64,000 bases of DNA from Apodemus sylvaticus (GCF_947179515.1 NC_067472.1:104801506-104865505), one strand, 5' to 3'; positions 1 to 10,985 are shown, counted from the first letter of the stretch. The notes: a model not told the origin generated them from the letters alone. Numbers and translations: made by a program.

Positions 1-84
1 TCTGAGTCATTCCCACGTTAGCTATTAAAGATAGTGTTGCCATAAGCATCCATACATATTATACGCTCACACTATTGTATGTAT

Positions 85-250
85 ATAATGTGTATGTATG
101 GCTGCACGCATGCTATATAACACATTGTAAAGGTTCGTGAAGGTCAGAGAACAACTTCATTGTATTAGTTCCCTACTTCCACCTTCACATAAATTCTGAT
201 GATTGGACTTAGTTCATCAGGATTTATCCACTGAGTCATCTGCTGGCCTG
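85..250 (-). mobile_element. B3/B2-type SINE, degraded
   Basis: It ends in 'CACTGAGTCATCTGCTGGCC', the reverse complement of the tRNA-derived head of a B2/B3 SINE. The preceding 'AGGTCAGAGAACAACTT' is the usual body of the B3 class. Confidence 0.6.
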
Positions 251-403
251 AGATGTTTATTTTAAATTATCTTGTGTATGTTTAAGTAGATTGGCTACAG
301 CATATGAAAATTTTGCTTTAACTTTTGAGGAACTTTTGGAAGACTCTTAACACCTAGTGTACTATTTTATACATGTGGCACATTAAAGCAAATCTTTCAA
401 AAT

Positions 404-612
404 AAGCCACGTATGGTAGTGGTAGTACATACCTATAATCCCAGCTACCTGGGGGGGAGAGGAAGGAAGATCAGAAGTAGGAGCTCAGCCTGGCCAGGTT
501 CGCAAGACCTTGTTTCAAAATAAAATGAAAAGGGCTAGGGATGTATGTAGTACAGTAGTAGAGTGCTTACCTAGAACGTACTATGCCCTGAGAACTGAAC
601 TCCCTAAATCAT
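404..612 (+). mobile_element. B4 SINE (B1-like half plus ID-like half)
   Basis: A B1-like part (ATAATCCCAGCTACC ... GACCTTGTTTCAAAA) is followed by an ID-like part ('GTAGTAGAGTGCTTACCTAG'). The B1+ID order is typical of the rodent B4 family. Confidence 0.65.
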
Positions 613-614
613 GA

Positions 615-780
615 ATGTTCTTTAGGGTTTTGTTGTTGTTGTTGTTGTTGTTGTTGTTGCTGTTGTTGTTTTGTTTTGCTTTGAATGGAGGCTCCCTTGG
701 TAGCCATGCTGGCTCCAAACTCCCCATCTCCCTACCTCAACTTGCAGAGTGTTGGGATTACAAGCCACAACCCACATATT
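615..780 (-). mobile_element. B1 SINE remnant with (TTG)n tail
   Basis: About 50 bp of TTG/TTTTG (628-680) abuts a diverged B1 in reverse orientation ('GTGTTGGGATTACAAGCC'). The trinucleotide run is read as the altered A-tail of this B1. Confidence 0.6.
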
Positions 781-819
781 AAGAACCACTGTTCTAACAG
801 AACAGTCCACACTCTTACC

Positions 820-1001
820 CTCTGGGCCTTCTCTAGCCTCATAGAGATGTTCTTAATGGCATCTAAAATAGAGAATCTTAGAGACTATGCATGTAGCTCA
901 GAAGTAGAAGCTCTGGGCCTTCTCTAGCCTCATAGAGATGTTCTTAATGGCATCTAGAATAGAGAATCTTAGAGACTATGCATGTAGCTCAGAAGTAGAA
1001 G
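820..1001. repeat. Direct tandem duplication, 91-bp unit x2
   Basis: Copy 1 (820-910) and copy 2 (911-1001) both start CTCTGGGCCTTCTCTAGCC and end CTCAGAAGTAGAAG. The single difference I see is CATCTAAAATAG against CATCTAGAATAG. The unit does not match a repeat I know. Confidence 0.95.
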
Positions 1002-1743
1002 CTCTACTTAGCACATGAGAAGATATGATCAGGGTAGTGGTTGCTGACTGGAAATTTTTTAAAAAATTAATTTGTCACATCAGTGTTATCTCTAATCATT
1101 AGAAAACCCACAGAATCAACTAACGTAGGCTCGCAGGGACTCACAGAGACTGAACTGCCAACCAGGGAGTCTTCACAGGACTGACCTAACTGTGTACATC
1201 ATGGCTGCATAGCTTGGTCTTCTGGTAGGAACAGGGTCTGGCTCTGGCTCTTATCTGTTTCTGGGACGCTTTTCTTCCCACTGGGTTGCCTTTCCAACCT
1301 TAATATGAGGTGAGGTGCCTAGTTTTATTGCAAACTTAGATGCCATATTTAGATGATATTCCTGGGGGCCTGCCCTTTTCTGAAGGGAAATGAAGGAGTG
1401 GATTGGGGGACTGGGAGGGGACAAGGAGAAGAGAAGGGAAAGTGTAGCCAGCATGTAAGATATGAGAGAAAATACATTTTAAAATGGAAAAATTGAAGGC
1501 CTAGAATTATGAATCCTTCACAGAAAATATTCATTTTATTTTGTTCAAATTCATCAGAGATATAACCATGATAGATATGGCCTTACAAAATGAATTTCTT
1601 AATTCAGAAGCCCTGATAATAAAAATTATTCCCTAATGCATAAGCTGCAGAATGAATGCTATGTTAGCATTATGAGAAATGTATTATGTTGTTTATACTC
1701 CTCAGAGCTTGGGTGAGCAGGAATACTGTGAGCAAGCAGAGCT

Positions 1744-1925
1744 AACCTACCTACCTACCTATCCATCCATCCACATACATATGGGTTTGGATAGAGATAC
1801 AGGTGTTTGCTTGTTTGTTAGATAAAGTCTTGTCAAGTAGCCCAGACTGACTCAAACTCACCCCACCCCCACCTCTACCTGCCAAGTGCTGTAAATACAG
1901 ATAGGCACAGGCACCTAAGTCTGAG
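1744..1925 (-). mobile_element. (CTAC/CATC)n and degraded B1
   Basis: A short CTAC/CATC tetranucleotide run (1744-1775) precedes an old reverse B1 (GTAGCCCAGACTGACTCAAA ... AAGTGCTGTAAATACAG). Confidence 0.5.
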
Positions 1926-1969
1926 CAATGGATCCCAAAAGAAGCTGAAGATACTCAGTGATTCATGCT

Positions 1970-2610
1970 TATTGTTGCTCTACTTACAAGCTCTCCACAA
2001 AAGGCAGAAGAGATATAATGTAATTCTTAAAGGCCCCAGGCCTTTTAGAAGGGTAAGTGATTATTCACTCCAACTTAAAGTCACCATCTGCAATGGCCCC
2101 TACACAGCAGTTGGCCTGACCTCCTCTGAAGCTTTAAAAGCAGACACTGTTTTAGAAGTCCTAGATTTAGGCTTCCTCCAATATAAGGCTTTTTTTTTTC
2201 ACCTCAAAAATCTGTCATTCAGTGTGACTGCCTTCTTCTGTGGTCTTAGCTCTATCTTCTGAATAACATGCTATAGCTTCTCCATGAGAATTAGCTGCTT
2301 TTTCTTTAACTAGCATAAAGATGGCTTTTTTTCCGTAAATGTCATCAGTCAACTAGCTGGCTTCAAATCTTCCTCTGCAGTTTTTTTACCTTTCCCAGTG
2401 TTCACAGACTTGAAGGGAGTAGGGTAGGCTCTGGTTAAGGCTTTGGATAATGCAGTGGCTGGTGTGATACATGCAAACAACAGAAACTTTCTCTAAAGCA
2501 AAAAGGCTTTTATGCTTTCCCTGTCTCCTATCACTTGTGTCTCCTAGAGTAACAATTTTAAATTTCCTTTTCCAGCCTTTAGTCCAAACTTGACACAAAA
2601 GGCCTATCTT
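1970..2610 (-). pseudogene. Possible processed-pseudogene remnant, parent unknown
   Basis: The minus strand shows protein-like composition broken by stops and frameshifts. One frame from about 2468 downward reads TPATALSKAL, then PTPFKSVNTGKGKK and AEEDLKPAS, then a stop, then a lysine-rich, coiled-coil-like stretch with further stops. No introns or splice sites are evident. I do not recognise the parent and see no clear poly(A) tail, so this is a weak call. Confidence 0.3.
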
Positions 2611-2911
2611 TCAAGACGCCTTCCCCACTAACCTTAATCATTTCTAACTTTTGCCCTCAAGGGAAACAAATGCACCCCTCACTTCAACTGCCTAATTTCC
2701 ATATAGTCGGGAGTAGGAAAGTCCAGAAAATGAAAAGGTATGGCATCAGATGATCAGCAGAGCAGTCAGAACACATACAGTAGTTATTAAATTCTCCATT
2801 TGATGTGTTTACAGTTCATGGTATCTCAAAATAATATAATAGTAACATGAGAGGTCACTGACTTCAGAGCAATATACAAGCAATAATGGAAAAGTTGCCA
2901 ATTATTTCAAG

Positions 2912-3022
2912 AATTATCAAAATCAATGGTTGGGGATTTAGCTCATTGGTAGAGCACTTCCCTAGCAAATACAAGGCCCTGGGTTTGGCCTCGGCTCTGG
3001 GGAAAAAAAAATTATCAAAATC
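2912..3022 (+). mobile_element. ID SINE with 13-bp target-site duplication
   Basis: The body (2928-3009) 'GGTTGGGGATTTAGCTCATT' ... 'CAAGGCCCTGGGTTTGGCCT' is an ID element, derived from BC1/tRNA-Ala, followed by an A-tail. Exact repeats AATTATCAAAATC flank it at 2912-2924 and 3010-3022. The B-box is mutated relative to GGTTCGATCC-type sequence. Confidence 0.92.
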
Positions 3023-3129
3023 TGACCTAGAGACACAAAGTAGCAAATCTCTGGAAAAAAACAGTACCAACTAATTTATTTACACCAGGCTATCACAAAC
3101 CTTTCATTAAATTTACTTTTATTTTACTG

Positions 3130-3245
3130 TGTTTTATTTTATTTGGGGTTACAAATTCTTACTACATTGCCAAGACTGACATTAAACTCATAGGCTCAGA
3201 CTTTTCTAAAGTAGATGGAACTATAGACATGTTCTACCATATCAA
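3130..3245 (-). mobile_element. Old B1-related SINE
   Basis: A strongly diverged reverse B1 frame: TACATTGCCAAGACTGACATT ... GTAGATGGAACTATAGACATG. Confidence 0.4.
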
Positions 3246-3477
3246 ACATCAGAGTTTCAATTTACAAAATAAACAAAACAAACTACATACTCTGAAGCAC
3301 AATAAAATAAGGTGTGCCAGCATAAAGAATGAGCTACGAACCTTGCTTTGAAACGATTCACCAACAGAAGACCTACAAATGCTACAGACAAGTAGGAACT
3401 TCTTGTCTTAGATCCCCTTAATTTTCCTGACTATACCTTAGTTTCTTATCAATAAAATCAGAAGGTAAAGCTGTGTT

Positions 3478-3595
3478 TTGGTTCATGTCTACAATCCCTG
3501 CATTGAGGAGGCTACAAGAGTATCTTAAGTTTAAAGCTAACCTATGCTACATAGAGATCTACAGGTCTGTCTAGGTTACATAAAGAGACTGGGTA
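3478..3595 (+). mobile_element. Old B1-related SINE
   Basis: Diverged B1 order: CATGTCTACAATCCCTGC, then TTTAAAGCTAACCTATGCTA, then CTACATAAAGAGACTG. Confidence 0.45.
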
Positions 3596-3599
3596 TTAG

Positions 3600-4930
3600 G
3601 GGTGGGGAGTAGGGCAAATGTATACTACCGTGAGAGACAGCGTAGAATTATAAAAATTAAATTAGTTTATGTTTTTAAAGCACTTCGAACAAATAGCACA
3701 TGGTAACTACTACAAATTTACTTATTAAGTAATCTAGCTTCAACATTTCGACTAACGGAATATAGAAAATGCTAACAAAAATGTGGATTTTAGTACTATA
3801 TATAGTCTTAAATGACAGAAAAAGTCAGAATACTACCCTTCTCAGAAATCACCAAAAGTAACTGAAGATTTAAAAAAAAAAACAGAAATAAATCATAAAT
3901 GTAAAGTCAAACATGTGGTTTCATACTAAATCCAGCTCTCAGGTGTCTGAAACAGCACTTTGACAATTTTAAGGCCAACCCAGGCTACATAGTAAGATAC
4001 TGTCTTTTAAAAAGAAAAATGTTAACATGAGCTCCAACAAAAGCAGAAGATATACAACATAGAAGTAGAAAATGTGTTAAAACGAAAGACATCTGGATAA
4101 CAAAGGAAAAATTAGGACGTGGGCTTCAAGTCTCCGAAAAAGGGGGGACTACATTTCTTCACAGCAGTTCCGGAGGCACAAAACTTAAAATCAGCATTTG
4201 CAACAAGAAAACTGGTACTCTGGGCTGGCAGAGGGGTTTCCTTCGTGTTTTGAAGAAGCAGAGACAAAACTGAATTAGGAATTACACAAACAAGCTGGCG
4301 ACAAGCTGGTGCAGCAATGCGAATCTGCACTGCCGTCAGCCTGGTGAGATGGCAGGCTGAGGAGAAGGGGCTCTGGGGGTCCTGGAACTTACTACACAGT
4401 CCAGATGGTCCTTGAAATCACAATCTTCCTAACTTAACCTCCCAAGAACTAGCATTACAGATATGCATGCATGCCCACAAAATAAATGTCTTTTCAAACT
4501 CATACATGCAACCCTGCTCATAAAAAGTACTACTATACAACTGGACAACAGCAACCACTGTGGGCCACCAATATTTGATATCCTAAGAAATGCTTTGTGA
4601 AAAAAACCCCACCATATTAAAAAAAAAAAGGAAGAAGGAAAATAAATAGAATTTTTTAAAGAAAAGGGGATGGGGCTGACCAGAAGAAAAATAATGCTCG
4701 CTGCTTTGCACGGCAGTGCACATCAGTTATCCCAATACCGACTACTAGCCTGCTCCTCCCAATCTGCTGAGCCTGTTTTCTTATATCACCCAGGACCACC
4801 GGCTTAGAAGTGGCACTGCCAACAGTGAACCAGGCCCTCCCACATAAATCATTAATCAGGAAAGTGTCCCACAGATTTTCTCACAGGTAATCTGATGGAG
4901 GTATTTTCTCAACTGAGAAACCAAGCATCA
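3600..4930. other. Intronic stretch, no clear feature
   Basis: AT-rich unique-looking DNA. A short B1-like scrap lies at 3930-4015 (GGCCAACCCAGGCTACATAG). A 72-codon minus frame at 4112-4330 has no family resemblance and no splice support, and is not called. Confidence 0.5.
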
Positions 4931-5185
4931 CACGAAACAAACCGTGAACATGAATCCAGTGGTAGAACAACTGCCTGATAAATCCAAGCCCCTGGGTGCA
5001 ACTCCCAGCACCAGAAAATTCATCTGTTAATTAATTAGTTAATTAAAACACATGCCTTTATTCCCAGCACATGGGAAGCACAGGCAGATAGAGCTCTGAA
5101 AGTGCAAGGCCAACATGATCTATGCATCAAGTTCAAAGCTAGCCAGGGCTACAGTGAATCATCCTCCGAAAAACTAAAGGGTGGG
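4930..5185 (+). mobile_element. ID-like fragment followed by B1 SINE
   Basis: 4940-5015 is ID-like ('CCAGTGGTAGAACAACTGCC' ... CCTGGGTGCAACTCCCAGCA). 5045-5180 is a B1 (CACATGCCTTTATTCCCAGC ... GCCAGGGCTACAGTGAATCA). Confidence 0.55.
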
Positions 5186-5274
5186 GAGATGAATTTTACT
5201 GTATGTAAACAAAGTCCTCAATAATGTCCCTGCTACTTGAAAACCCCAAAACACTAACTTTTTCTTAATGTGTT

Positions 5275-5530
5275 GGGAGTGGGGAGATGGTTCAACTTGC
5301 CAAACAAACATGAGGAACTGAACTCAGATTCCCAGTACTCATGTAAAAATCCAAGTCCTGGGAGATGGAAATGGTGAATCACTGGGTCTTGCGAAAGAGC
5401 TAGTCTAGCTGAATTGGTAAGCTCTAAGTTAAATGAGAGACACTGTCTCAAAAGTAACAAGAAAAGCACTGCAGAGGGCAAAACACACCACACACACACA
5501 CACAAATATTAAAAATACACACACAAAAGC
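5275..5530 (+). mobile_element. tRNA-derived SINE, long composite form
   Basis: A B2/B3-like head (GTGGGGAGATGGTTCAACTT) is followed by a module with AGAGACACTGTCTCAAAA and a terminal CA run. The same architecture recurs at 12040-12360 and 26055-26300. Confidence 0.45.
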
Positions 5531-5642
5531 TTTATCATTTCTGAAAACTTGACCAGCTACATTTTCTTGAGATCCAATCAGCTTTAATTTTGGTATCATC
5601 TCTTACAGAGATGATAACACTAACTGAAACCAGAATAGAATT

Positions 5643-5820
5643 CTAGAATACTCAGTAGTGAATACTCAGAAACTAGAATACTCATTAGTGAAATTCAAGA
5701 TAGAAAAATATTATAGTTTCATGTGTTAAACAGAATAAAACGAAACATGGCTTTATGCCTATATTCCTTGCACTTAAGAGGCTGAGGCTGAAGGACTGCT
5801 ACAAGTCTAGAGGAAGCATC
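5643..5820 (+). repeat. Copy 1 of a local duplication containing a B1
   Basis: It shares CTAGAATACTCAGTAGTGAA, AGTTTCATGTGTTAAACAGA and CATGGCTTTATGCCTATATT with 8433-8600, in the same order. This copy also repeats a 30-bp subunit in tandem (5643-5672 and 5673-5702). Confidence 0.75.
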
Positions 5821-5929
5821 ATTTTCTATACTCCCAAAACACGTATTCATCTTACTGCTATATTACACTGAAAATAGCAGAATTTCTGCCTCCCCATTAC
5901 CTTTCTCCTTCCCTTTTCTCCCCTGGATG

Positions 5930-6601
5930 TCAGAGAATTTGCTATGTATGTTGTGGGTGTGCCTGGTGCTGTTTGTATGTTAATGCTAATTCTGCTCTCC
6001 TGGGGAAGGGGGTGTCTGTGGACAAGGAGTGAGTCAGGTGACTTCTTGTGAACCAATCCCCTAATGAATAAAGGAGCCAATCATTGGGCAAGTAGGCGGG
6101 GCTTCCAGGTTGGAAAGGGAAAGAAAGGAAGCAGAACAGAGTTAGGTCCTTTTGGACAGGGATAGCAAGAGGACAAGATGTAGGTACAAGAGTCTCCCGG
6201 TTTCATTGGCAGATCTGTCAGGATTCACCACCAGAGGGCTTAGATATAATAGAGGGCTTAGATATAATGAGTCTTACAAGATTGGGATTTTAGTTGCCAA
6301 TGTTTCTAAACTAAGTTTGTATTGTGTTACCCTTCATTCGGCAGCTCGTGGGTTGGCCTGAGGTGCACCATGAAGGCCATGGGGAATTTGAAGCATGGAA
6401 TTGGCATAGCAGCAACCTGCTAGTGGGAGCCTAGTGAGCTGGGTGGAGAGATTGTGGAATTCTGAGTCAGTCTCCATGAGATAAAAACAGGTCGGCCATT
6501 GCTCGCCAGTGCATGGCAGACCAGGCTGCCAGGGCAGAGCGCTGCAGGCAGGAGCGCAAAAACATGCTGGTTTCTTTTGTTTTTAATATTTCCCGCAACA
6601 G
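5930..6601 (+). mobile_element. LTR-like element, copy A (family not assigned)
   Basis: It ends in TAATATTTCCCGCAACA, as does the element at 7180-7747. Both also share CCAAT-type boxes followed by a GGAGGCAGGG/GTAGGCGGGGC box and a GTATTGTGTTA block in the same order. The CA end and promoter-like boxes suggest a solo LTR of an old rodent retrovirus-like element. No internal gag or pol region is seen. An 18-bp internal tandem repeat lies at 6233-6268. Confidence 0.5.
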
Positions 6602-6695
6602 ACCAGGCTGACCTCAAACTCACAGAGATCTGCCTGCCTCTGCTTTCGGTATGCTAGGATTAAAAGGCATGGACCACCAGGCCCAGCACTTATCT
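6602..6695 (-). mobile_element. Truncated B1 abutting LTR-like copy A
   Basis: Reverse B1 segment GACCAGGCTGACCTCAAACT ... CACCAGGCCCAGC. It begins directly after the CGCAACA end of copy A and lacks the tail half. Confidence 0.7.
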
Positions 6696-6894
6696 CATTT
6701 ATTCAGTTTTTATATCCACAAGCATTAAGCTTTATACTGACACAAAAATTTTCAATTAAATTAAAATTAATGTACATAAGGAATATAAACTATTCATTTC
6801 AAGTGAAGAAAAATGCACTTCATTTTTAAAAAAATAAGTGTCAAAATACTAAAAAGGAATTACCAACATTCTTCATACTGTTGACTCATTTTTA

Positions 6895-7076
6895 CTGATG
6901 TGTACATGAGTATCTGTGTGTATGCCATGAAAGTGCAAGTACCCCCCCCAAAAAAAAGGACATTACTACCCCTGCAGCTGGAGTAAGCTGCCCAACATGG
7001 ATACTGAGAAGGTAAGTAAGATCCAGTGGAACTGCAGCAGGCACTCAGCCAACCACTGAGTCATCTCTCTAGACCC
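6895..7076 (-). mobile_element. B2/B3-type SINE, degraded
   Basis: It ends in CCACTGAGTCATCTCTCTAG, the reversed B2 head. The middle contains a G/T-rich body and an A8/C8 interruption. Confidence 0.5.
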
Positions 7077-7179
7077 CTTTTATGTCATTTTATATTTGTA
7101 CAAATCATTAAATCTAAATCTAATTATAAAAAGCCACATGACATGCTCTTCTCCTCACTGTTCCCCATGTTAAACAAAT

Positions 7180-7747
7180 CCTTCTCCAGAAAAAGGTTGT
7201 GATAAGGTCACAGGAGCTACCCTATCCAATTACATTAGGGCAGTGGGAAGCCTGTGATTGGACAGGGAAAAGGGAGGCAGGGCTAAGAGTTGCAGAGACA
7301 AGGAGTATCTTGGGATGGCAGAGGAGTGAATCAGCATGGCTATGACCGGCCACAGGTTGTTATGTCATAAAGGTTAGAATATTGGGATAATTTGTCTAAT
7401 CTAAGTGGTCAGTTTTTATCATTATCAATTGGTTTTGAAATTATTGTATCAGCATCTTGTGTACTGATGATTTATTGTTATATAAATATGATTGGTTAAC
7501 TATAAACATTGAGTCTTCTTTTTACCAGGTTACTATGTATTGTGTTATCAAACCACGAGGATGGCGGATCTATTTGGCTTTTGGAATGTGTGACAGAGCC
7601 TGTGGGACCGTCCTGGGACATGGTGTTGTGGTGGCCCACTGGTAGTTGAGTGGGAATGTGGCCTGGCAGGGCCTGAGAGTTGGTGGGTTGAGAGAAGCAG
7701 GAGCGTGGAGAGTTGGCAGGTTCATGTTTTTAATATTTCCCGCAACA
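7180..7747 (+). mobile_element. LTR-like element, copy B (family not assigned)
   Basis: Related to copy A through its 3' terminus TAATATTTCCCGCAACA, its CCAAT-like boxes (CCAATTACATT, GTGATTGGACAG) and the GTATTGTGTTATC block. It is diverged from copy A and not an exact pair, so the two are probably independent solo elements and not the LTRs of one provirus. Confidence 0.5.
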
Positions 7748-7750
7748 CTA

Positions 7751-7913
7751 TAGCCTTTTTGTTTGTTTGGGGTTGTTTTTTGAGGCGGAGTCTATGTATT
7801 CCTGGCTTCCTGGAGTTCACTGTGTAGACCAGAGCGACCTTGAATTCATAGAACTCCTGCCTCTGCCACCTGTCGGAGCAAAGGCATGCACCACAATGAC
7901 TGGCTAGCCTTTT
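7751..7913 (-). mobile_element. B1 SINE
   Basis: Reverse B1 (GTTTTTTGAGGCGGAGTC ... GCATGCACCACAATGACTGGC) flanked by TAGCCTTTT at 7751-7759 and 7905-7913, a probable 9-bp part of its target-site duplication. Confidence 0.75.
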
Positions 7914-8284
7914 AATTTTTTAAAAGCACCCATGTAACCTTCCTTTTTACAATGTCTAAAACAAGATGCCTGGAGTCCTAGTAAATACTACTGCAAATTG
8001 TAAGTGAAAAATACAAAACTAGGAAAAGAGCAGCTCCCAAGGAACTGACAGTCACACTTTCCAACCACGCATAGAATTCATCTTAAATGTAGGCTGAAAT
8101 AAAGAAGCTAGTGGCTATCCGTGTAATTCCAGCCCAGCTCACTTGGCTCAATGCTTGGCATTAGTGAGAAACACCATGTACACTTTACACCTGGTGCAAT
8201 TAAATAGCACACAAGGTAATATCGCTTTACTCTGCTTGTACTGAGCAGAAGAAAACGATAGGGTGGAGAGGGCAAAAATAGTAC

Positions 8285-8405
8285 AGTCAGGCACAGGGGC
8301 ACACGCCTATAATCCCAGTGCTACAAAGGCAAGAGGCTCAGGAGTGGAAGGCCAGTCTTGGCTTCAAAGTTAAAATTCAAGGCCAGTCTCAATCCTGTCT
8401 CAAAA
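8285..8405 (+). mobile_element. Old B1-like SINE
   Basis: GTCAGGCACAGGGGCACACG ... ATAATCCCAGTGC ... AATCCTGTCTCAAAAACAAA. Confidence 0.5.
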
Positions 8406-8432
8406 ACAAATCATTAATTTAAATCACAAGAT

Positions 8433-8610
8433 CTAGAATAATCAGTAGTGAAATACAAACTAAAAAAAAAAATTGTAGTTTCATGTGTTAAACAGAATAA
8501 AGCCAAACATGGCTTTATGCCTATATTCCTAGCACTAGCACTTGGGAGGCTGAGGCTGGAGGACTGCTGCAAGTTCAGGATCAGCCTGATGTATATAGAA
8601 AGTACTACAA
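8433..8610 (+). repeat. Copy 2 of a local duplication containing a B1
   Basis: It matches 5643-5820 over about 75 bp of unique flank plus the first part of an old B1, about 2.8 kb away in direct orientation. It has one copy of the 30-bp subunit where copy 1 has two. Confidence 0.75.
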
Positions 8611-8749
8611 AGAAATACATTTATTTGAAGCAGTCTAGTAACACAGCCTGTCTATAAAAGCGATAATAATCTCTTGTCTTAACAGCATTTCAAGGTTTTA
8701 TTTAATAGTAATTCTTTCACATATCACCTGATATTCAGAATTGTCCTAA

Positions 8750-8764
8750 CTGACCTCAGATTTT

Positions 8765-8820
<56 letters not shown>

Positions 8821-8860
8821 TTTCTCTCTCTCTCTCCCTCCCTTCCTCCCTTCCTCCCCT

Positions 8861-8924
<64 letters not shown>

Positions 8925-9077
8925 TTTTGAGACAGCGTTTCTCTGTATAGCTCTGGCTGTCCTGAAACTCACTCTGTAGACCAGGCTGGCCTTGAACTCA
9001 GAAATCCACCTGCTTCTGCCTCCCAGAGTGCTGGGATTACAGGCATGTGCCACCACTGCCCCGCTGACCTCAGATTT
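8750..9077 (-). mobile_element. B1 SINE with expanded pyrimidine tail and 14-bp TSD
   Basis: The B1 body in reverse runs 8929-9063. Its tail is an uninterrupted 168-nt pyrimidine tract (8761-8928): (TTTC)n, then mixed CCCT/CCTT, then (TC)n, then (TTTC)n. CTGACCTCAGATTT flanks the whole unit at 8750-8763 and 9064-9077. The microsatellite is therefore inside the insertion and grew from the A-tail. Confidence 0.95.
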
Positions 9078-9494
9078 CTTAAATTTATAATCTGTTTCAC
9101 AAATTTTAAGAGGGAAAGGCCTTTTTCTATATTAGAATTCTAGATTTAGAGGTTAAGAGCTGATGCTTAAATGAGTCTTTCATCTATGGATTAGTATATA
9201 TTTCTACATTAGCTCAAGTCTTCTTTTATAACTGCAGAAAGTTATTTTTTTATTCTTTCCATAAAGCTTTGGCACAGCACTAAAGATTTAATCTTGAGTG
9301 TCCTCATGAGTCAGCGTGTTTACTACAGCTCTTGTAAGTGGAATCATCTTCCTGCTACTTTTATAAATGGTAATTTCTAGCATATATAAGCAATGTTCAT
9401 TTTATTGTAACTAGCAGCCTTGCTCAATTCTCATTAGTTCTCAGATTTTGTTTCTATTCTCAGGTGAGTCCACATAGACAGTCCTCATTGGTGT

Positions 9495-9590
9495 GTGCTT
9501 ATTTCTTTGCTTTGAGACAGGGCCTGACTCTGTAGACAGACTGCCTTGGAACACTAGAATTACAGCCATGCACCTCCATGCTTAGATCCT
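9495..9590 (-). mobile_element. B1 fragment
   Basis: GAGACAGGGCCTGACTCTGT ... ACTAGAATTACAGCCATGCA in reverse orientation, shortened internally. Confidence 0.5.
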
Positions 9591-9795
9591 GTTTTTATTT
9601 ATTTGTTTATTTATAATTATTTATTTATTTTATGTATATGAGTACACTGCCGTTGTTTTCAGACACACCAGAAGAGGGCATCAGATTCCATTACAGATTG
9701 TTGTGAGCTACCATGTGGTTGCTGGGAATTGAACTCAGGACCTCTGGAAGAGCAGCCAGTGCTCTTAACCACTGAGCCATCACTCGAGCCCCAAG
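9585..9795 (-). mobile_element. B2/B3 SINE
   Basis: A (TTTA)n tail, then GACACACCAGAAGAGGGCAT, then GGTTGCTGGGAATTGAACTC, then 'TCTTAACCACTGAGCCATCA': a reverse B2-superfamily element that is nearly full length. Confidence 0.85.
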
Positions 9796-10489
9796 TTTAC
9801 TGTTTTTAAATGATGGGAAATTTAACATCTTTTTTTCCTAATCCTGTGTTCTTAGTCCTTTTTTCCTGTCTTCTCATATTGAGGAGTGAATTAGTCAGCA
9901 TTCTTTAGGAGAAATAAAATGAACAAGAGAAAAAGAAGATACACAGGTAAGTGGCAGATAGAGACATAGGGATTTGAGAAACTGGGGGTGCTGACAAGTC
10001 TGAAATTTGTAGAGCAGGCTGGCAGGCTAGAAACTCAGGTGGCATTAGTGCTGCAGTCTTGAAGGAGAATTCCTTCTAGAAGCTTTCAGTTTTGCTCTTA
10101 CTAAGGCCTTTCAATTGACTGAATAAGGCATACTAATTTCATTGAGGGTAATCTCTTTACCTTGAGTAAACTAACTATAAATGTCATGTCAACCACATCC
10201 ACAAAATTCCTTCATAGCAACACAGTGATGGATAACTGATTAAGTAAGTGAGTACTTACTATACCTTGCCAAGCCAAAACATAATCTAACCACCATGGGG
10301 GGTGGGGGAGGTGGTATTTGTCTTGTCATGACCTTAATGTAAGGTCTTTTACACATCACCAATACATAAACGTGTCAACAGGCTTCTGATAGTCTTCAAT
10401 ACTAGACAGAACCTCCTGACTGGTCATAATCATTCTCCCTCCCCCCCCCCCTTTTTTTTGGTAAGCTGAGTTTTAGTTTTTATTTAAAT

Positions 10490-10985
10490 ACAGTCTCCCT
10501 ACATATCACAGTTAGCCTGGAAGTTTCAACCTTCCTGCCTTAGCCTCCTACATGCTGAAACTGAAGGCATGTGCTACCATACCAGTTCTTAAATTTCTTT
10601 TTTTACCAAATATTCTGTTATGTTCATTTTTTTCTAATTTGTTGAGATGAACACTAAAGTCAACAAATTTTTAGTGTTTTTTTTCCCTTTTCTGACAAAT
10701 TCATTAAGCCAGATAATAATGCATACTTGTAATTCCAGAACTCAAGAAGCAGAAATAGTAGGGAGAAAATGAGTTTGAGGCCAGCATGGGTTACAGTGAA
10801 TTCAAGGCTGCCTAGGCTATAAAGCAAGAGCCGGGACCACGCATGGTAGTACACACACACACCTTTGATTCCAGCACTGGGGAGGCAGAGGCAGGTGGAT
10901 CTCTATGAGTTCAAGGCAGCCTGGTCTACAGAGTGAGTTCCAGTATAGCTAGAAACTCTGTCTCAAAAAATCAAAAACCAAAAAC
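10490..10985. mobile_element. B1-type SINE cluster (three copies)
   Basis: A diverged reverse B1 at 10490-10590, an old forward B1-like at 10700-10832 (AATTCCAGAACTC ... GAGTTTGAGGCCAGCATGGG) and a better forward B1 at 10835-10985 (CACGCATGGTAGTACACACA ... AAACTCTGTCTCAAAA). Confidence 0.6.
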
